Source: Acidobacteriota bacterium
GTDB lineage: Bacteria; Acidobacteriota; Thermoanaerobaculia; Multivoradales; J023
Assembly (NCBI GenBank): GCA_029263395.1
Contig: JAJCXO010000030.1
Span: 111,699 to 175,698, forward strand
DNA length: 64,000 bases
Direction: 5' to 3'
This document shows, piece by piece, positions 15,370 to 24,124 of this stretch. Below the pieces are notes generated by a model that saw nothing but the letters and a program-made list of their open reading frames with translations, did not search any database and was not told where the DNA came from. Numbering within the stretch: the stretch's first letter is position 1; each line of letters opens with the position of its first letter. A program made the translations under genes and the position numbers.

Positions 15370-18216
15370 ATGAAGAGTGCGAGAAAACCCAGAGGCAAGA
15401 CCCACGAAGCTCACGAGTCGTGGTTGTCTTACCTCGAGATCGATCTCCGGACCGGCGAAGCTGACTTGGCCTGGCTGCTGTTTGCGGTCCACTTCTTGCT
15501 GCTCATGTTTCAGTACACCGCGAAAGCCCTCAGGCAGTCGATTTTTATCGACTCCTTGGGCGCTGACAAGCTGCCGATCGTCTATTTCTTGGTCGCCTTG
15601 TGCTCCTATCCCCTGTTGATCATTCACAGCCGGATGGTCGACCGCTGGGCTCAAGGACGGCTGATCGCTGCCTCGAGCCTGGGCGTCGGCATCAGCCTGC
15701 CGACGTTTTGGTGGTTGTTCGAAACCCAGGGCGATTGGGTCTCGGTCCTGTTTTATGTCTGGATCTCGGTGGCTGGGATCTTGCTCGTGAGCCAGTTCTG
15801 GTCATACGCCTGCCATTTGCTCGACGCACGCCAGGCTAAGCGCCTCTTCGGCTTTATCGGTGCCGGCGGCATCCTGGGATCGATTGCTGGCGGGCAGTTG
15901 GCAAGCTGGGCGAGTGGCCACCTCGACAGCTATACCGTGTTGTGGCTCGCCGCAGCAGTGCTGGGGCTCTTGGCGATCCTGATGCGCTGGCAGGCACCGC
16001 GGGCTAGCATCCCACCTTCGGGCACCGACGATAAGCGGGCGTTGACCGACGCCAAGGCAGGGTTCAGCGTTGTCCGCAGCTCACCCTATCTGCGACTTAT
16101 CGCAGCAATCATGCTGCTGTCCGGCATGGTTGCCCAAGTGGTCGACCTGCAGTTTGGGTGGGCGATCGAACAATCCACCAACGACCTCGCTGAGCGGACG
16201 GCGGCCTTCGGTAATCTCTACAGCGTGATGGGTATCGGCGCACTGATCTTCCAACTCGTGGCGACCGCCCGCATCCACCGCCGCCGCGGGGTCGGCTTCG
16301 CCCTCCGAGTGCTACCGATCACCAATGGCGTCGGCTCGCTTGGCTTCCTTGCCGCTGCGATGTTTTTCCCCGCCTTCGTGCTGCCGATGGCATGGGCGTT
16401 GAAGATTGGCGAGAACGGACTCAGATACTCCCTCGAGCAGGCGACGCGAGAGTTGTTGTTTCTACCGGTACCTGCGAGCCAGCGTCCCAAGGCAAAAGCC
16501 TTCATCGATGTCTTCGTCCAACGTTCAGCCAAGGGTGTCGCCGCTATCGCTTTGGTACCCGTGGCTTTGGGCTGGATTTCTGTAGAACACACCGCGTGGT
16601 TCACTCTGACTTGGGTTGTCGTATGGATCGCCTTGGTCGGCAAGACCCACCGCCACTATGTCCGTTCATTCCGAGACAGCCTGTTGCGGCGCCTGGCACC
16701 TTCGAGTGAAATCGACGTCTTCGACCGTGCGACTTTGGAAGTATTGATCGAAGGACTCGGTAGCGCGGACTCGAGGGAAACCCTCCATAGCCTGGAACTG
16801 TTGAGCGTTCACGGGCGCGGCCACCTGGTGCCACCTCTGATGCTGCATCACGACGACCCCGAAGTCAGGACCAAAACCCTCGAGATCCTGCAGGCCGAGG
16901 AGCGACGGGACGCGATGCCGCTGATCGAGAGTTCTCTGATGGACCCTGACTCTCGCGTCCGGGCCGCCGCAACTCGCGCCTTGGCCGCCTTGACCCAAAA
17001 GGACCTGCGCCAACAGATGCTGGAACGGTTGGGGGATCCGGACGTTCGTATCCGATCGGCGGCCGTAACCTACCTAGCGTCGCGATCGGATTCCGAAGTC
17101 CGCTTACGGGCCGATTCTTGCTTCGCCGAACTGCTTGCCGATGGCGACCCTGAGGTTCGGCTCGAAGCGGCACGGGCGCTGGGAGAAATCGCCGACCCAC
17201 AATATCAGGCCGGCCTGGTGCGATTGCTCTATGACGCCGATCCTCGGGTCGCTCGGGCCGCCGTCGAAGCTGTTTCTCTACGGATCGACCACGGCTCTCA
17301 CAATCCTCTCTACGTGCCCATCCTCATCTCGCGCCTGCACGACCGCCGGCTCAAACATGAGGCCCGCAATGCTCTGGTTGCTTATGGTCAGACTGTCATC
17401 CCAGCACTCCAGCACTTCATGAACGACGAGCAAGAAGAGATCTGGGTTCGACGAGCCTTACCCAAAACGATCGCTCGGATCGGAGGTCAAGCCGCGCTGA
17501 ACGCGTTGACCGAAAGCCTGGCTGCTCCCGACCTTTTCCTGCGTCGCAAAGTGGTCGAGGCCCTTAACTCGCTGCGCGCCCACGACAACCAACTCAGTCC
17601 CCAGCGAGCCCCGATCGAAGCCCAGCTGATCATCGAATGCCAAGGTCATCTGCGTGCCTTGATCGATCTCACTCAGCTCAAGCAAAACCACCGCAACGGC
17701 AATAGCCATCGCCGACCACAGCCCGACACTGCCGAGCCACACTTGCTGGAGCGTCTGTTGGCCGACCGTATGGACGACCACACCAACAACATCTTCCGTC
17801 TCCTCGGCTTGGTCCATGTCCAGAGGGATATCCGTGCGGCCTACCAGAGTTTGCTCAGTGAACAGCCGGAACGTCGGGCCCACGCCCTCGAATATCTCGA
17901 CAACCTGCTGCAGGGCGACATCAGGATGGCAGTGTTCGCCGTCATCGACGACCTTCCGTTCCGCGAACGCCTGCGCCTAGCCAAGAAAATCTTCGACCTA
18001 TCCCCAGCCAGCTCAGCAGATACGCTGCGACGACTCGCCACCCACCGTGAGGTGGGTGATGCTGACGCAGCGTGGGTCACAGCAGCCGCTCTGCACTATA
18101 TCCATGACCACAAATTAGAACACCTCTACTCGATGATTCGGCACGCGGCAGAAGTTGATCACGAACCGCTGGTGCAGGAAACCACCAACCTGCTGCTGCC
18201 ACACATCGATAGCTAG
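15370..18216 (+). CDS. NTT-type nucleotide transporter-like membrane protein with HEAT repeats
   Basis: 948 residues. Residues about 30-430 hold some 11-12 membrane segments with ATP/ADP-translocase (NTT, TlcC-like) features: ALRQSIFIDSLGADKLPIVY, VSQFWSYACHLLDARQAKRL and FGFIGAGGILGSIAGG. Residues about 450-730 are HEAT repeats (RVRAAATRALAAL; VRIRSAAVTYLAS; PEVRLEAARALGEI), followed by about 200 residues of helical sequence. Homologues often also carry a C-terminal cyclic-nucleotide-binding domain. Here that domain is a separate gene at 18399, suggesting a split version of the same machine. In free-living bacteria these proteins are not proven ATP/ADP exchangers, so the substrate is inferred only. 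Confidence 0.8.
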   Translation: MKSARKPRGKTHEAHESWLSYLEIDLRTGEADLAWLLFAVHFLLLMFQYTAKALRQSIFIDSLGADKLPIVYFLVALCSYPLLIIHSRMVDRWAQGRLIAASSLGVGISLPTFWWLFETQGDWVSVLFYVWISVAGILLVSQFWSYACHLLDARQAKRLFGFIGAGGILGSIAGGQLASWASGHLDSYTVLWLAAAVLGLLAILMRWQAPRASIPPSGTDDKRALTDAKAGFSVVRSSPYLRLIAAIMLLSGMVAQVVDLQFGWAIEQSTNDLAERTAAFGNLYSVMGIGALIFQLVATARIHRRRGVGFALRVLPITNGVGSLGFLAAAMFFPAFVLPMAWALKIGENGLRYSLEQATRELLFLPVPASQRPKAKAFIDVFVQRSAKGVAAIALVPVALGWISVEHTAWFTLTWVVVWIALVGKTHRHYVRSFRDSLLRRLAPSSEIDVFDRATLEVLIEGLGSADSRETLHSLELLSVHGRGHLVPPLMLHHDDPEVRTKTLEILQAEERRDAMPLIESSLMDPDSRVRAAATRALAALTQKDLRQQMLERLGDPDVRIRSAAVTYLASRSDSEVRLRADSCFAELLADGDPEVRLEAARALGEIADPQYQAGLVRLLYDADPRVARAAVEAVSLRIDHGSHNPLYVPILISRLHDRRLKHEARNALVAYGQTVIPALQHFMNDEQEEIWVRRALPKTIARIGGQAALNALTESLAAPDLFLRRKVVEALNSLRAHDNQLSPQRAPIEAQLIIECQGHLRALIDLTQLKQNHRNGNSHRRPQPDTAEPHLLERLLADRMDDHTNNIFRLLGLVHVQRDIRAAYQSLLSEQPERRAHALEYLDNLLQGDIRMAVFAVIDDLPFRERLRLAKKIFDLSPASSADTLRRLATHREVGDADAAWVTAAALHYIHDHKLEHLYSMIRHAAEVDHEPLVQETTNLLLPHIDS

Positions 18217-18398
18217 AGAGCCCTTCCAAGAACGCGTCGAGAGTTCGGTCGGTCTTGTGGACACTGGAGTCGCTGGGGACGTGCAATGCCTAGCCTAGCC
18301 GACCATGGTAGACTCTGAGATCTCCGTAACGACCTGTCCGCGTTGCGGGGCCTCTTCGAGTGATGGCCCCCGACTGAGGCATACCCGGAAAGACCCTT

Positions 18399-18854
18399 TT
18401 GACGACGCTGACTCGCATCCAAAAAGTTGTGTATTTGCAGGCGGTAGACCTTTTCACCTACTGCAATGCCGAACAGATGATGCGTATTGCCGGGATTGCG
18501 CGCCAGAGGAACTTCGCGGACGGTGAGAAGGTCTACTCGGTCAACGATGCGGCGGAAGCCATGTGCTGCGTCGTTGAAGGCGCCGTCACGCTGAGACAAT
18601 CCACCGGCGGCGAACGACGGATCGAGTCGCGACAGATTTTCGGGGTCAGCGAGATCCTGAGTGATCGCCTGCGCAGCGAAGACGCCTGGGCCGACACCGA
18701 TACGGTAGCGCTGGTCATCGATGCCGAAGATTTCTTCGATTTATTGTCGAACAACGTCGAGATCGTCAAAGCCCTCTTCCGCCAACTTCTGCGACAGCCC
18801 GAAACTTTCGAAAACCTTCATGAGACAACAACTCCCCACTTGGCAATGGGCTAA
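18399..18854 (+). CDS. Cyclic-nucleotide-binding (CAP-like) domain protein
   Basis: 151 residues consisting of one cNMP-binding beta-barrel: RIQKVVYLQAVDLFTYCNAEQM, FADGEKVYSVNDAAEAMCCV, VEGAVTL, then the C helix. No DNA-binding domain follows. The start is a TTG at 18399 preceded by GGAAAG six bases upstream; the frame is closed by a stop at 18375. The phosphate-binding cassette is poorly kept, so true ligand binding is uncertain. In related genomes this domain is fused to the NTT-HEAT protein, whose gene ends 182 bp upstream. Its 3' end overlaps the phosphatase gene by 35 bp. Confidence 0.75.
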   Translation: MTTLTRIQKVVYLQAVDLFTYCNAEQMMRIAGIARQRNFADGEKVYSVNDAAEAMCCVVEGAVTLRQSTGGERRIESRQIFGVSEILSDRLRSEDAWADTDTVALVIDAEDFFDLLSNNVEIVKALFRQLLRQPETFENLHETTTPHLAMG

Positions 18855-20118
18855 GGTCCCGAGCAGACAACGCTCACACCGTACCGATCCGTATCAACCA
18901 GTCGGTACCGGTGTCGGTCGCTTGGCGGTGGCCCTATTGCTCGCACTGTTGGTGTGCGGCGCCACTCCGAGTTCGGCGCAGGACGACGACGCCAACCTAC
19001 CCGGCAGTTCGCGACGCATCGTCGCGATCGGTGATATCCACGGCGCCTTCAACGGCATGCGGGAGATTCTGCGCAAGATCAAGATCATCGACCAAAGAGA
19101 TCTGTGGGTGGGAGGCGATACCGTCTTGGTCCAAACTGGCGACTTCCTCGACCGTGGCCCCGGCGCCACGAAAGTTGCCGAGTTGCTCATGGCCCTGCAA
19201 GCGGAAGCTCCCAAACACGGCGGCAAGGTGATCGTATTGCTCGGGAATCACGAGATCCTCAACCTACTCGGTGATTTCCGAGACGTGACGAAGTACATCT
19301 ACCGTAACTTCGTCGACGGCCACTCGGAGAAGCGACTCACCGTCAGCTGCAATGGCTATTCCAGCTTCTACCGTCGTCTCTATGAGTTGCGTCGCGAGAA
19401 ACCACCCAAGCGTCGGGAGCTGGTGGAGCGTTGCCTGAGCGAGCAACAACTTGGGCAAGTGGAATACATCGAAGCAATGGGGCCAACCGGCAAGATCGGA
19501 CGCTGGCTCAGGACGCTGCCGATCGCCGCCGAGGTCGACGGCATCGTTTTTGTCCATGGTGGCATCAACGCCGAGATGGCAGAGAAGGATCTGGCAACGC
19601 TCAACCGCGAGATGCACCGCGAGATCAACAGCTTTGACAGGACCCGGAAGTACCTGATCGACCAGGACCTGCTACTGCCGACCAGCCCACTTGCCGATGT
19701 CCTCTCAGTCGCTCGCCAACTGGCCAAGGCAACCTCGAGCGGGCCTTCCCTGCCACCGCTATCCTCGGAGTTCCTGCATGTCTTGCAGTTCTCAAAATGG
19801 CTCGCGGTGCGTGAAGACGGCCCAGTCTGGTTCCGCGGTTACGCCCGCTGGACCGACGAGGAGGGTCAGGAACAGATTCCGACCATCCTCGAACGACTGA
19901 AGGCCGACCGTGTGGTCGTTGGGCACACACCCCAGCCACCCTTTCACATCCGCCAACGCTTCGACTCCCGAGTCTTCTTGATCGACACTGGGATGCTGAC
20001 TAGTTTCTACAAAGGACATCCCAGCGCATTGGAGATCCAGGACGGCATCTTCACCGCCTTCTACCTGACCAAGCAGAACCTGCTCTATGCGCCACCTACG
20101 GTGGCGATGACACGCTAG
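18820..20118 (+). CDS. Exported PPP-type metallophosphoesterase
   Basis: 432 residues from the ATG at 18820. A signal peptide (LAVALLLALLVCGATPSSAQ) puts the enzyme outside the cytoplasm. The metal and catalytic motifs of the PPP family are present in order: GDIHGAFNGM, GDFLDRGPG, LLGNHEILNLLGD, VHGGIN and VVGHTPQPP. The arrangement fits the Shewanella-like (SLP/Shelph) phosphatases, which are Ser/Thr or Tyr phosphatases often exported in bacteria. The protein substrate is unknown. It overlaps the cNMP-binding gene and is probably co-transcribed with the NTT-HEAT gene. An 18-bp tandem duplication starts at its stop codon. Confidence 0.85.
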   Translation: MRQQLPTWQWAKVPSRQRSHRTDPYQPVGTGVGRLAVALLLALLVCGATPSSAQDDDANLPGSSRRIVAIGDIHGAFNGMREILRKIKIIDQRDLWVGGDTVLVQTGDFLDRGPGATKVAELLMALQAEAPKHGGKVIVLLGNHEILNLLGDFRDVTKYIYRNFVDGHSEKRLTVSCNGYSSFYRRLYELRREKPPKRRELVERCLSEQQLGQVEYIEAMGPTGKIGRWLRTLPIAAEVDGIVFVHGGINAEMAEKDLATLNREMHREINSFDRTRKYLIDQDLLLPTSPLADVLSVARQLAKATSSGPSLPPLSSEFLHVLQFSKWLAVREDGPVWFRGYARWTDEEGQEQIPTILERLKADRVVVGHTPQPPFHIRQRFDSRVFLIDTGMLTSFYKGHPSALEIQDGIFTAFYLTKQNLLYAPPTVAMTR

Positions 20119-20152
20119 GTCTTGATAACGCGCAAGGTCTTGAGAACGCACA
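20117..20152. repeat. 2 x 18-bp tandem duplication at the phosphatase stop codon
   Basis: AGGTCTTGATAACGCGCA and AGGTCTTGAGAACGCACA are adjacent and match at 16 of 18 positions. A third, decayed unit may follow up to 20168. The first unit overlaps the TAG stop at 20116-20118. Confidence 0.7.
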
Positions 20153-20168
20153 AACGTACGAGACGCAC

Positions 20169-20591
20169 CTAGGGGTCGAAACGTCCTCGCAACTCCGGCG
20201 GTAACAGTGGGCATGCACCCTCGGGTTTGTTCGCCAGGCGATGGCGGCGTGCGGCGAATCGATCGTAGACAAAGTCGCGAATGGGCCGCGGCACGACTGC
20301 CACGATCAACCCCAGCAACTTCCAATGGGAACCCAGGCGTCGCAAGATGTGAACAACCCCATCCGATCGCAACAGCAACGAACCATCCTCGGTTTGAATC
20401 AACATCGAGTCCGGCAACGTTTCTATGACCTCGGACGGGACGCTGTCGGTAAACACCTGACCACCGAGGGGAGCAAAACGGAACGTGTTACCGGAGCGAT
20501 CATGACGAGCGACAAACTCTACCGCCCAATGACAGACGCCACAGTCGCCGTCGTAGAAGATCCGCTCGGTCAATGACGCAGTTGACTCCAT
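20169..20591 (-). CDS. DUF393 (DCC family) thiol-disulfide-like protein
   Basis: 140 residues from the ATG at 20591; the frame continues upstream but only as the complement of tmk. N-terminal FYDGDCGVCHWAVEFVARHD is the DxDCxxC signature that names the family. RFAPLGG and the SDGVVHILRRLG helix follow, and the C-terminus contains the usual YDRFAARRHRL. DCC proteins are thioredoxin-like in predicted fold; their reaction is not established. It is divergently transcribed from tmk with a 36-bp gap, so the promoters overlap. Confidence 0.88.
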   Translation of the reverse strand: MESTASLTERIFYDGDCGVCHWAVEFVARHDRSGNTFRFAPLGGQVFTDSVPSEVIETLPDSMLIQTEDGSLLLRSDGVVHILRRLGSHWKLLGLIVAVVPRPIRDFVYDRFAARRHRLANKPEGACPLLPPELRGRFDP

Positions 20592-20627
20592 ACCCGTTAT
20601 ATTACTCTTCCGTAGACGGAAACCATC

Positions 20628-21278
20628 ATGCCAGCCTCTTTCATCACCTTCGAAGGCCTCGACGGCAGCGGCAAGAGCACTCACCTTCGGCTGGCAGCCG
20701 AGTGGATGATGGCTCGCGGTCTCGAGGTGCAATGCACCCACGAGCCGGGCGGCACACCGCTCGGCGACGGGATCCGTGGCCTGTTCCTCGACCCCAACTG
20801 GGAACAGGTTGAGCCACAGGTTGAGGCTTTGCTGGTTTTCGCCAGCCGTCGTCAACATCTCGCCGAGGTCATCGAGCCGGCCCTCGCGGCCGGCACCCAT
20901 GTACTCTGCGACCGTTTCACCGATTCGTCTCTGGCCTATCAAGGCGCTGGCCGTGGCCTGACCCGCGATTGGCTCGCCGCTCTGGATCAACTGGCAACCG
21001 ACGGGCGCCAGCCCGATGTCACCCTACTCTTCGATCTACCGGCCGAGGCGGCTCAACAACGTGGGCAAAGCCTAGCGCGACGCCAACAAGAAGGTGGGCT
21101 AGACCGCTTCGACATCGAAAGCCTGACCTTCTACCGCCGGGTCCGTGACGGTTTCCTGGGGTTGGCCAAGGCTTCCCCGGAGCGCTTCCGGATCATCGAT
21201 TCCAGCCAAGACATCGACACCACATGGAGTCAAGTGGCGCAGGTCTTGGATGAGATCCTAGGTGATAACAAACCATGA
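20628..21278 (+). CDS. tmk: Thymidylate kinase
   Basis: 216 residues, normal length. The P-loop is FEGLDGSGKST, the DR motif CDRFTDSSLAYQGAGRG, and the dTMP-binding THEPGGTPLGD is intact. The LID contains RRQQEGGLDRFD. It phosphorylates dTMP to dTDP. The gene overlaps holB by four bases (ATGA), a common pairing for these two replication genes. Confidence 0.97.
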   Translation: MPASFITFEGLDGSGKSTHLRLAAEWMMARGLEVQCTHEPGGTPLGDGIRGLFLDPNWEQVEPQVEALLVFASRRQHLAEVIEPALAAGTHVLCDRFTDSSLAYQGAGRGLTRDWLAALDQLATDGRQPDVTLLFDLPAEAAQQRGQSLARRQQEGGLDRFDIESLTFYRRVRDGFLGLAKASPERFRIIDSSQDIDTTWSQVAQVLDEILGDNKP

Positions 21279-22117
21279 ACTTAGATGTAGTTCTGGCCGC
21301 AGCTCGCGAACAACGCCTCTACCCCGCCTTGATCCTCTACGGCGCAAATCTCGATGTTCGCCAGAACTCCGCCATCGAATTGGCCCGCACCATGTTGTGC
21401 GAGCGGTCGCCGGACCTCAGGCCCTGTGGTGACCAAGATCCATGCCGCCATTGCGAGCGCATCGGCTGGCCTACAGAACACTTTCATCCCGATTTTCACG
21501 TTCTCGAAAGAGATCTGCGAACCGCTACTTCAACCGGTGCCACCAAAAACTTCTTGTCGAATGCCTATTCAGCACCGTTTGAGGCCCGAGGCCAGGTTTT
21601 TGTGATCGCCGAGGCTGAGAGCCTTTCCGGCGGTGCCGCCGACTCTCTACTCAAATTGCTCGAAGAGCCGCCGCAGCAGTCTCCCAGATATTTCATGCTG
21701 CTAGCGGCCTCCCGGCTCGACTTGTTGACAACCTTGCGCAGCCGATCTCTGTCGGTTTACCTCGGCCCCAACGACGCGTTGGACGAAGCAGAGATCAGCC
21801 AGGTGGCCGAAGCTTTTGGGCAGGCGATCGAAGGCTTCGTCTCCGACTCCGCTGCTATCCATCTGCTGACCGCCGCCGACGCCCTCGCCCAAACCAAGGG
21901 CTGGAAGGATCCGCGTAATCGCAAACCCTGGGCGATCGCCGCTGCCGCCATCGCCCACTATCTCGAAGGCGCCGAGCTCGACGTTTCGACGCGGCGCGCC
22001 CTGCTCGCGACAGCCGAAGCGTTGCTCGATGCCCCCAGAATGAGAGTCCGCGGTATCACCCACAATCGCATTCTCGAAGGGTTGTTGGCCCGCCACCTCA
22101 CCCAGCCGATCGCTTGA
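21275..22117 (+). CDS. holB: DNA polymerase III delta-prime subunit
   Basis: 280 residues. The zinc-binding cluster CGDQDPCRHCERIGWPTEHFHPDF, the VFVIAEAESLSGGAADSLLKLLEEPP segment and the LRSRSLSVYL sensor (SRC-like) identify a clamp-loader subunit. The P-loop region reads YGANLDVRQNS and lacks the GxxGxGKT signature, as expected for a delta-prime subunit that does not hydrolyse ATP. The C-terminal collar domain is short. Translation is coupled to tmk by the ATGA overlap. Confidence 0.9.
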   Translation: MNLDVVLAAAREQRLYPALILYGANLDVRQNSAIELARTMLCERSPDLRPCGDQDPCRHCERIGWPTEHFHPDFHVLERDLRTATSTGATKNFLSNAYSAPFEARGQVFVIAEAESLSGGAADSLLKLLEEPPQQSPRYFMLLAASRLDLLTTLRSRSLSVYLGPNDALDEAEISQVAEAFGQAIEGFVSDSAAIHLLTAADALAQTKGWKDPRNRKPWAIAAAAIAHYLEGAELDVSTRRALLATAEALLDAPRMRVRGITHNRILEGLLARHLTQPIA

Positions 22118-22269
22118 GTCCTCAGCCGATAGCCGGCTACAATGCGCTCACGGCATTCATAATTTCCGCGATGCCCGGCCTGTGGCCAGGGTTTTGTCTG
22201 ACCAGCCTACTGCCTCGTCGGATCCGTTCGCCCGAATCGCCTCACTTCACTTGTCTTGGAGAGCACTCG

Positions 22270-23313
22270 ATGCAAGATCGAAACACCGAAGGACGTTCCA
22301 TCGCCAAACGGCTCTTTCTATTCGCTACCAGTCTCGCCGTCGGCGCTGTTGTCTGGGTCATGCTGGGCGAGTCCGAAGCAGTCACCGCTGCCGAGCCGCC
22401 AGCCCATGCGGAGCAGAAGGTTCTAGCTCGAGTCAACGGCGTCGCGATCACCGAGGCTGCGGTCAACGAATCAATCGCCGGCCAGCTGCTCAAGCTGAAG
22501 CGGGATCGTCACGAGCTGATCGTCAAAGCGGTCGAGACACAGGTCCGCAATGCCCTGCTCGACGATGCCGCTGCCAAGGCCGGGGTGTCCAAAGAAGAGT
22601 TAATCGACGCCGAAGTCACCGCCAAGCTCGCCGAGGTGCCGAGCGGAGACGTAGACGCCTTCTACGAGGCGCGCAAACAGCAAATTCGCGCCACCAAGGA
22701 GAAGGTCGAAGACCAGATCCGCAAGTTCTTGCGTTACGAGACGTTTATCGAAGGGCTGGAAACAGCCGCCGAGGTCGAGTTATTGACTGAGCCCTTCCGG
22801 GTTGACGTTGCTACCACTGGCCCGCGCAAGGGTTCTGCCAACGCCCCGATCACGATCGTCGAGTTCTCCGATTTCGAATGCCCGTTCTGCAGTCGCGTCA
22901 ATCCCGCGATCAAGAAGGTGACTGATACCTATGGCGACAAGGTCACCATTGTCTTCCGGCAGTACCCGCTCGACATTCACCGCAACGCCCGCAAAGCCGG
23001 TGAGGCTTCACTGTGCGCCGACGAGCAGGGGAAGTTCTGGGAAATGCACGACGCCATGTTCGCTGACCAGAAGAATCTCAGCGTCAGCGGCTTGAAGATG
23101 ATCGCGGGCAGGGTCGCCGATCTTGACACCGAAGCCTTCGAAACTTGCCTCGACTCCGATAAACATGCCGAAACCGTCGAGCGTGATGTCAAAGAAGGCG
23201 CTGCCGCGGGGGTCAACAGCACGCCAGCCTTCTTCATTAATGGCCGCTATTTGTCCGGCGCTCAGCCGTTCGAGAACTTCTCCGCCATCATTGACGAAGA
23301 ACTCGGAAAGTAG
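22270..23313 (+). CDS. DsbA-like thioredoxin-fold protein with N-terminal anchor
   Basis: 347 residues from the ATG at 22270, which follows GGAGAG; the TTG at 22114 is not favoured. An N-terminal signal-anchor (LFLFATSLAVGAVVWVML) leads into a helical region resembling SurA/trigger-type chaperone N-termini (KVLARVNGVAITEAAVNESI). A DsbA-type thioredoxin domain follows, with active site CPFC (C204, C207) after EFSDFE. The cis-Pro is in VNSTPAFFING. This architecture is common in deep-branching bacteria for periplasmic oxidoreductases or isomerases. The gene lies 152 bp after holB. Confidence 0.88.
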   Translation: MQDRNTEGRSIAKRLFLFATSLAVGAVVWVMLGESEAVTAAEPPAHAEQKVLARVNGVAITEAAVNESIAGQLLKLKRDRHELIVKAVETQVRNALLDDAAAKAGVSKEELIDAEVTAKLAEVPSGDVDAFYEARKQQIRATKEKVEDQIRKFLRYETFIEGLETAAEVELLTEPFRVDVATTGPRKGSANAPITIVEFSDFECPFCSRVNPAIKKVTDTYGDKVTIVFRQYPLDIHRNARKAGEASLCADEQGKFWEMHDAMFADQKNLSVSGLKMIAGRVADLDTEAFETCLDSDKHAETVERDVKEGAAAGVNSTPAFFINGRYLSGAQPFENFSAIIDEELGK

Positions 23314-23322
23314 TCTCAGCCC

Positions 23323-23997
23323 ATGGTTGATTACCCCTTCGTTCCTCTCGACAGCGAACAGGTCGAGCCGGAGGAATCGCGTCGACGGGCACGCTCGTTT
23401 TACGAGCTCATGGAGCGCCGTCGCAGCGTCCGGCATTTCTCCGACCAACCAGTGCCACGGGAGCTGATCGAGACCGCGATCCGCACCGCATCGACGGCTC
23501 CTTCCGGCGCTCACCGCCAGCCGTGGCGCTTCGTCGTCATCGGCGATCCAGACATCAAACATCAGATCCGAGTCGCCGCCGAGGCCGAGGAGCGCAAGAG
23601 CTACGAAGAGCGCATGCCCGATGAATGGCTTCAAGCCCTGGCTCCCCTGGGTGTCGACTGGCACAAGCCTTTTCTCGAGGTTGTGCCGTGGATCGTGGTG
23701 GTATTCCAAGAGTTGTTCGGCGTCGACGACGACGGCAACAAGCGCAAGAACTACTATGTTGGGGAGTCGGTCGGCATCGCCTGCGGCCTGTTTATCGCCT
23801 CACTCCACCAGATGGGCCTTGCCACCCTCACCCACACCCCGAGCCCGATGGGCTTCTTGCGCGATATTTTTGGCCGGCCCAAGAACGAGAAACCCTACAT
23901 TCTCTTCCCTGTGGGCTACCCGGCAGAGGACGCCGAGGTGCCGGACTTGCGCCGCAAATCCCTCGACGAAGTAGCACTCTGGGATCCGCGCCCTTAA
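23323..23997 (+). CDS. Nitroreductase-family FMN enzyme, iodotyrosine-deiodinase-like
   Basis: 224 residues. FMN-binding RRRSVRHFSDQPVPRE, ASTAPSGAHRQPWRFVV and the C-terminal NEKPYILFPVGYPAEDAEVP followed by DLRRKSLDEV are shared with the IYD-like branch of the nitroreductase superfamily. In that branch the lid helix carries substrate-binding E, Y and K residues, seen here around AEERKSYEERM. Bacterial IYD homologues dehalogenate halotyrosines, but other reductions are possible. The gene is 9 bp after the DsbA-like gene, so the two are co-transcribed. Confidence 0.88.
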   Translation: MVDYPFVPLDSEQVEPEESRRRARSFYELMERRRSVRHFSDQPVPRELIETAIRTASTAPSGAHRQPWRFVVIGDPDIKHQIRVAAEAEERKSYEERMPDEWLQALAPLGVDWHKPFLEVVPWIVVVFQELFGVDDDGNKRKNYYVGESVGIACGLFIASLHQMGLATLTHTPSPMGFLRDIFGRPKNEKPYILFPVGYPAEDAEVPDLRRKSLDEVALWDPRP

Positions 23998-24035
23998 CCG
24001 GGTCAACTCGCCAACGGACCGCCTCCGAAGAATCT

Positions 24036-24067
24036 AGCGAAGCGCGACATGGGCGTCGCACTTCGCT
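24036..24067. terminator. Bidirectional hairpin between nitroreductase and GH16 genes
   Basis: AGCGAAG-C-GCGAC pairs with GTCGC-A-CTTCGCT, a 12-bp stem with one C-A mismatch and loop ATGGGC. It sits in the middle of a 127-bp convergent gap, the expected place for a shared terminator. Confidence 0.65.
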
Positions 24068-24124
24068 GGCCTCATTGACGATTCAAGGGCAGCTGCCGGA
24101 ACCGCCTGCGTTGGCGCTTCCTGT

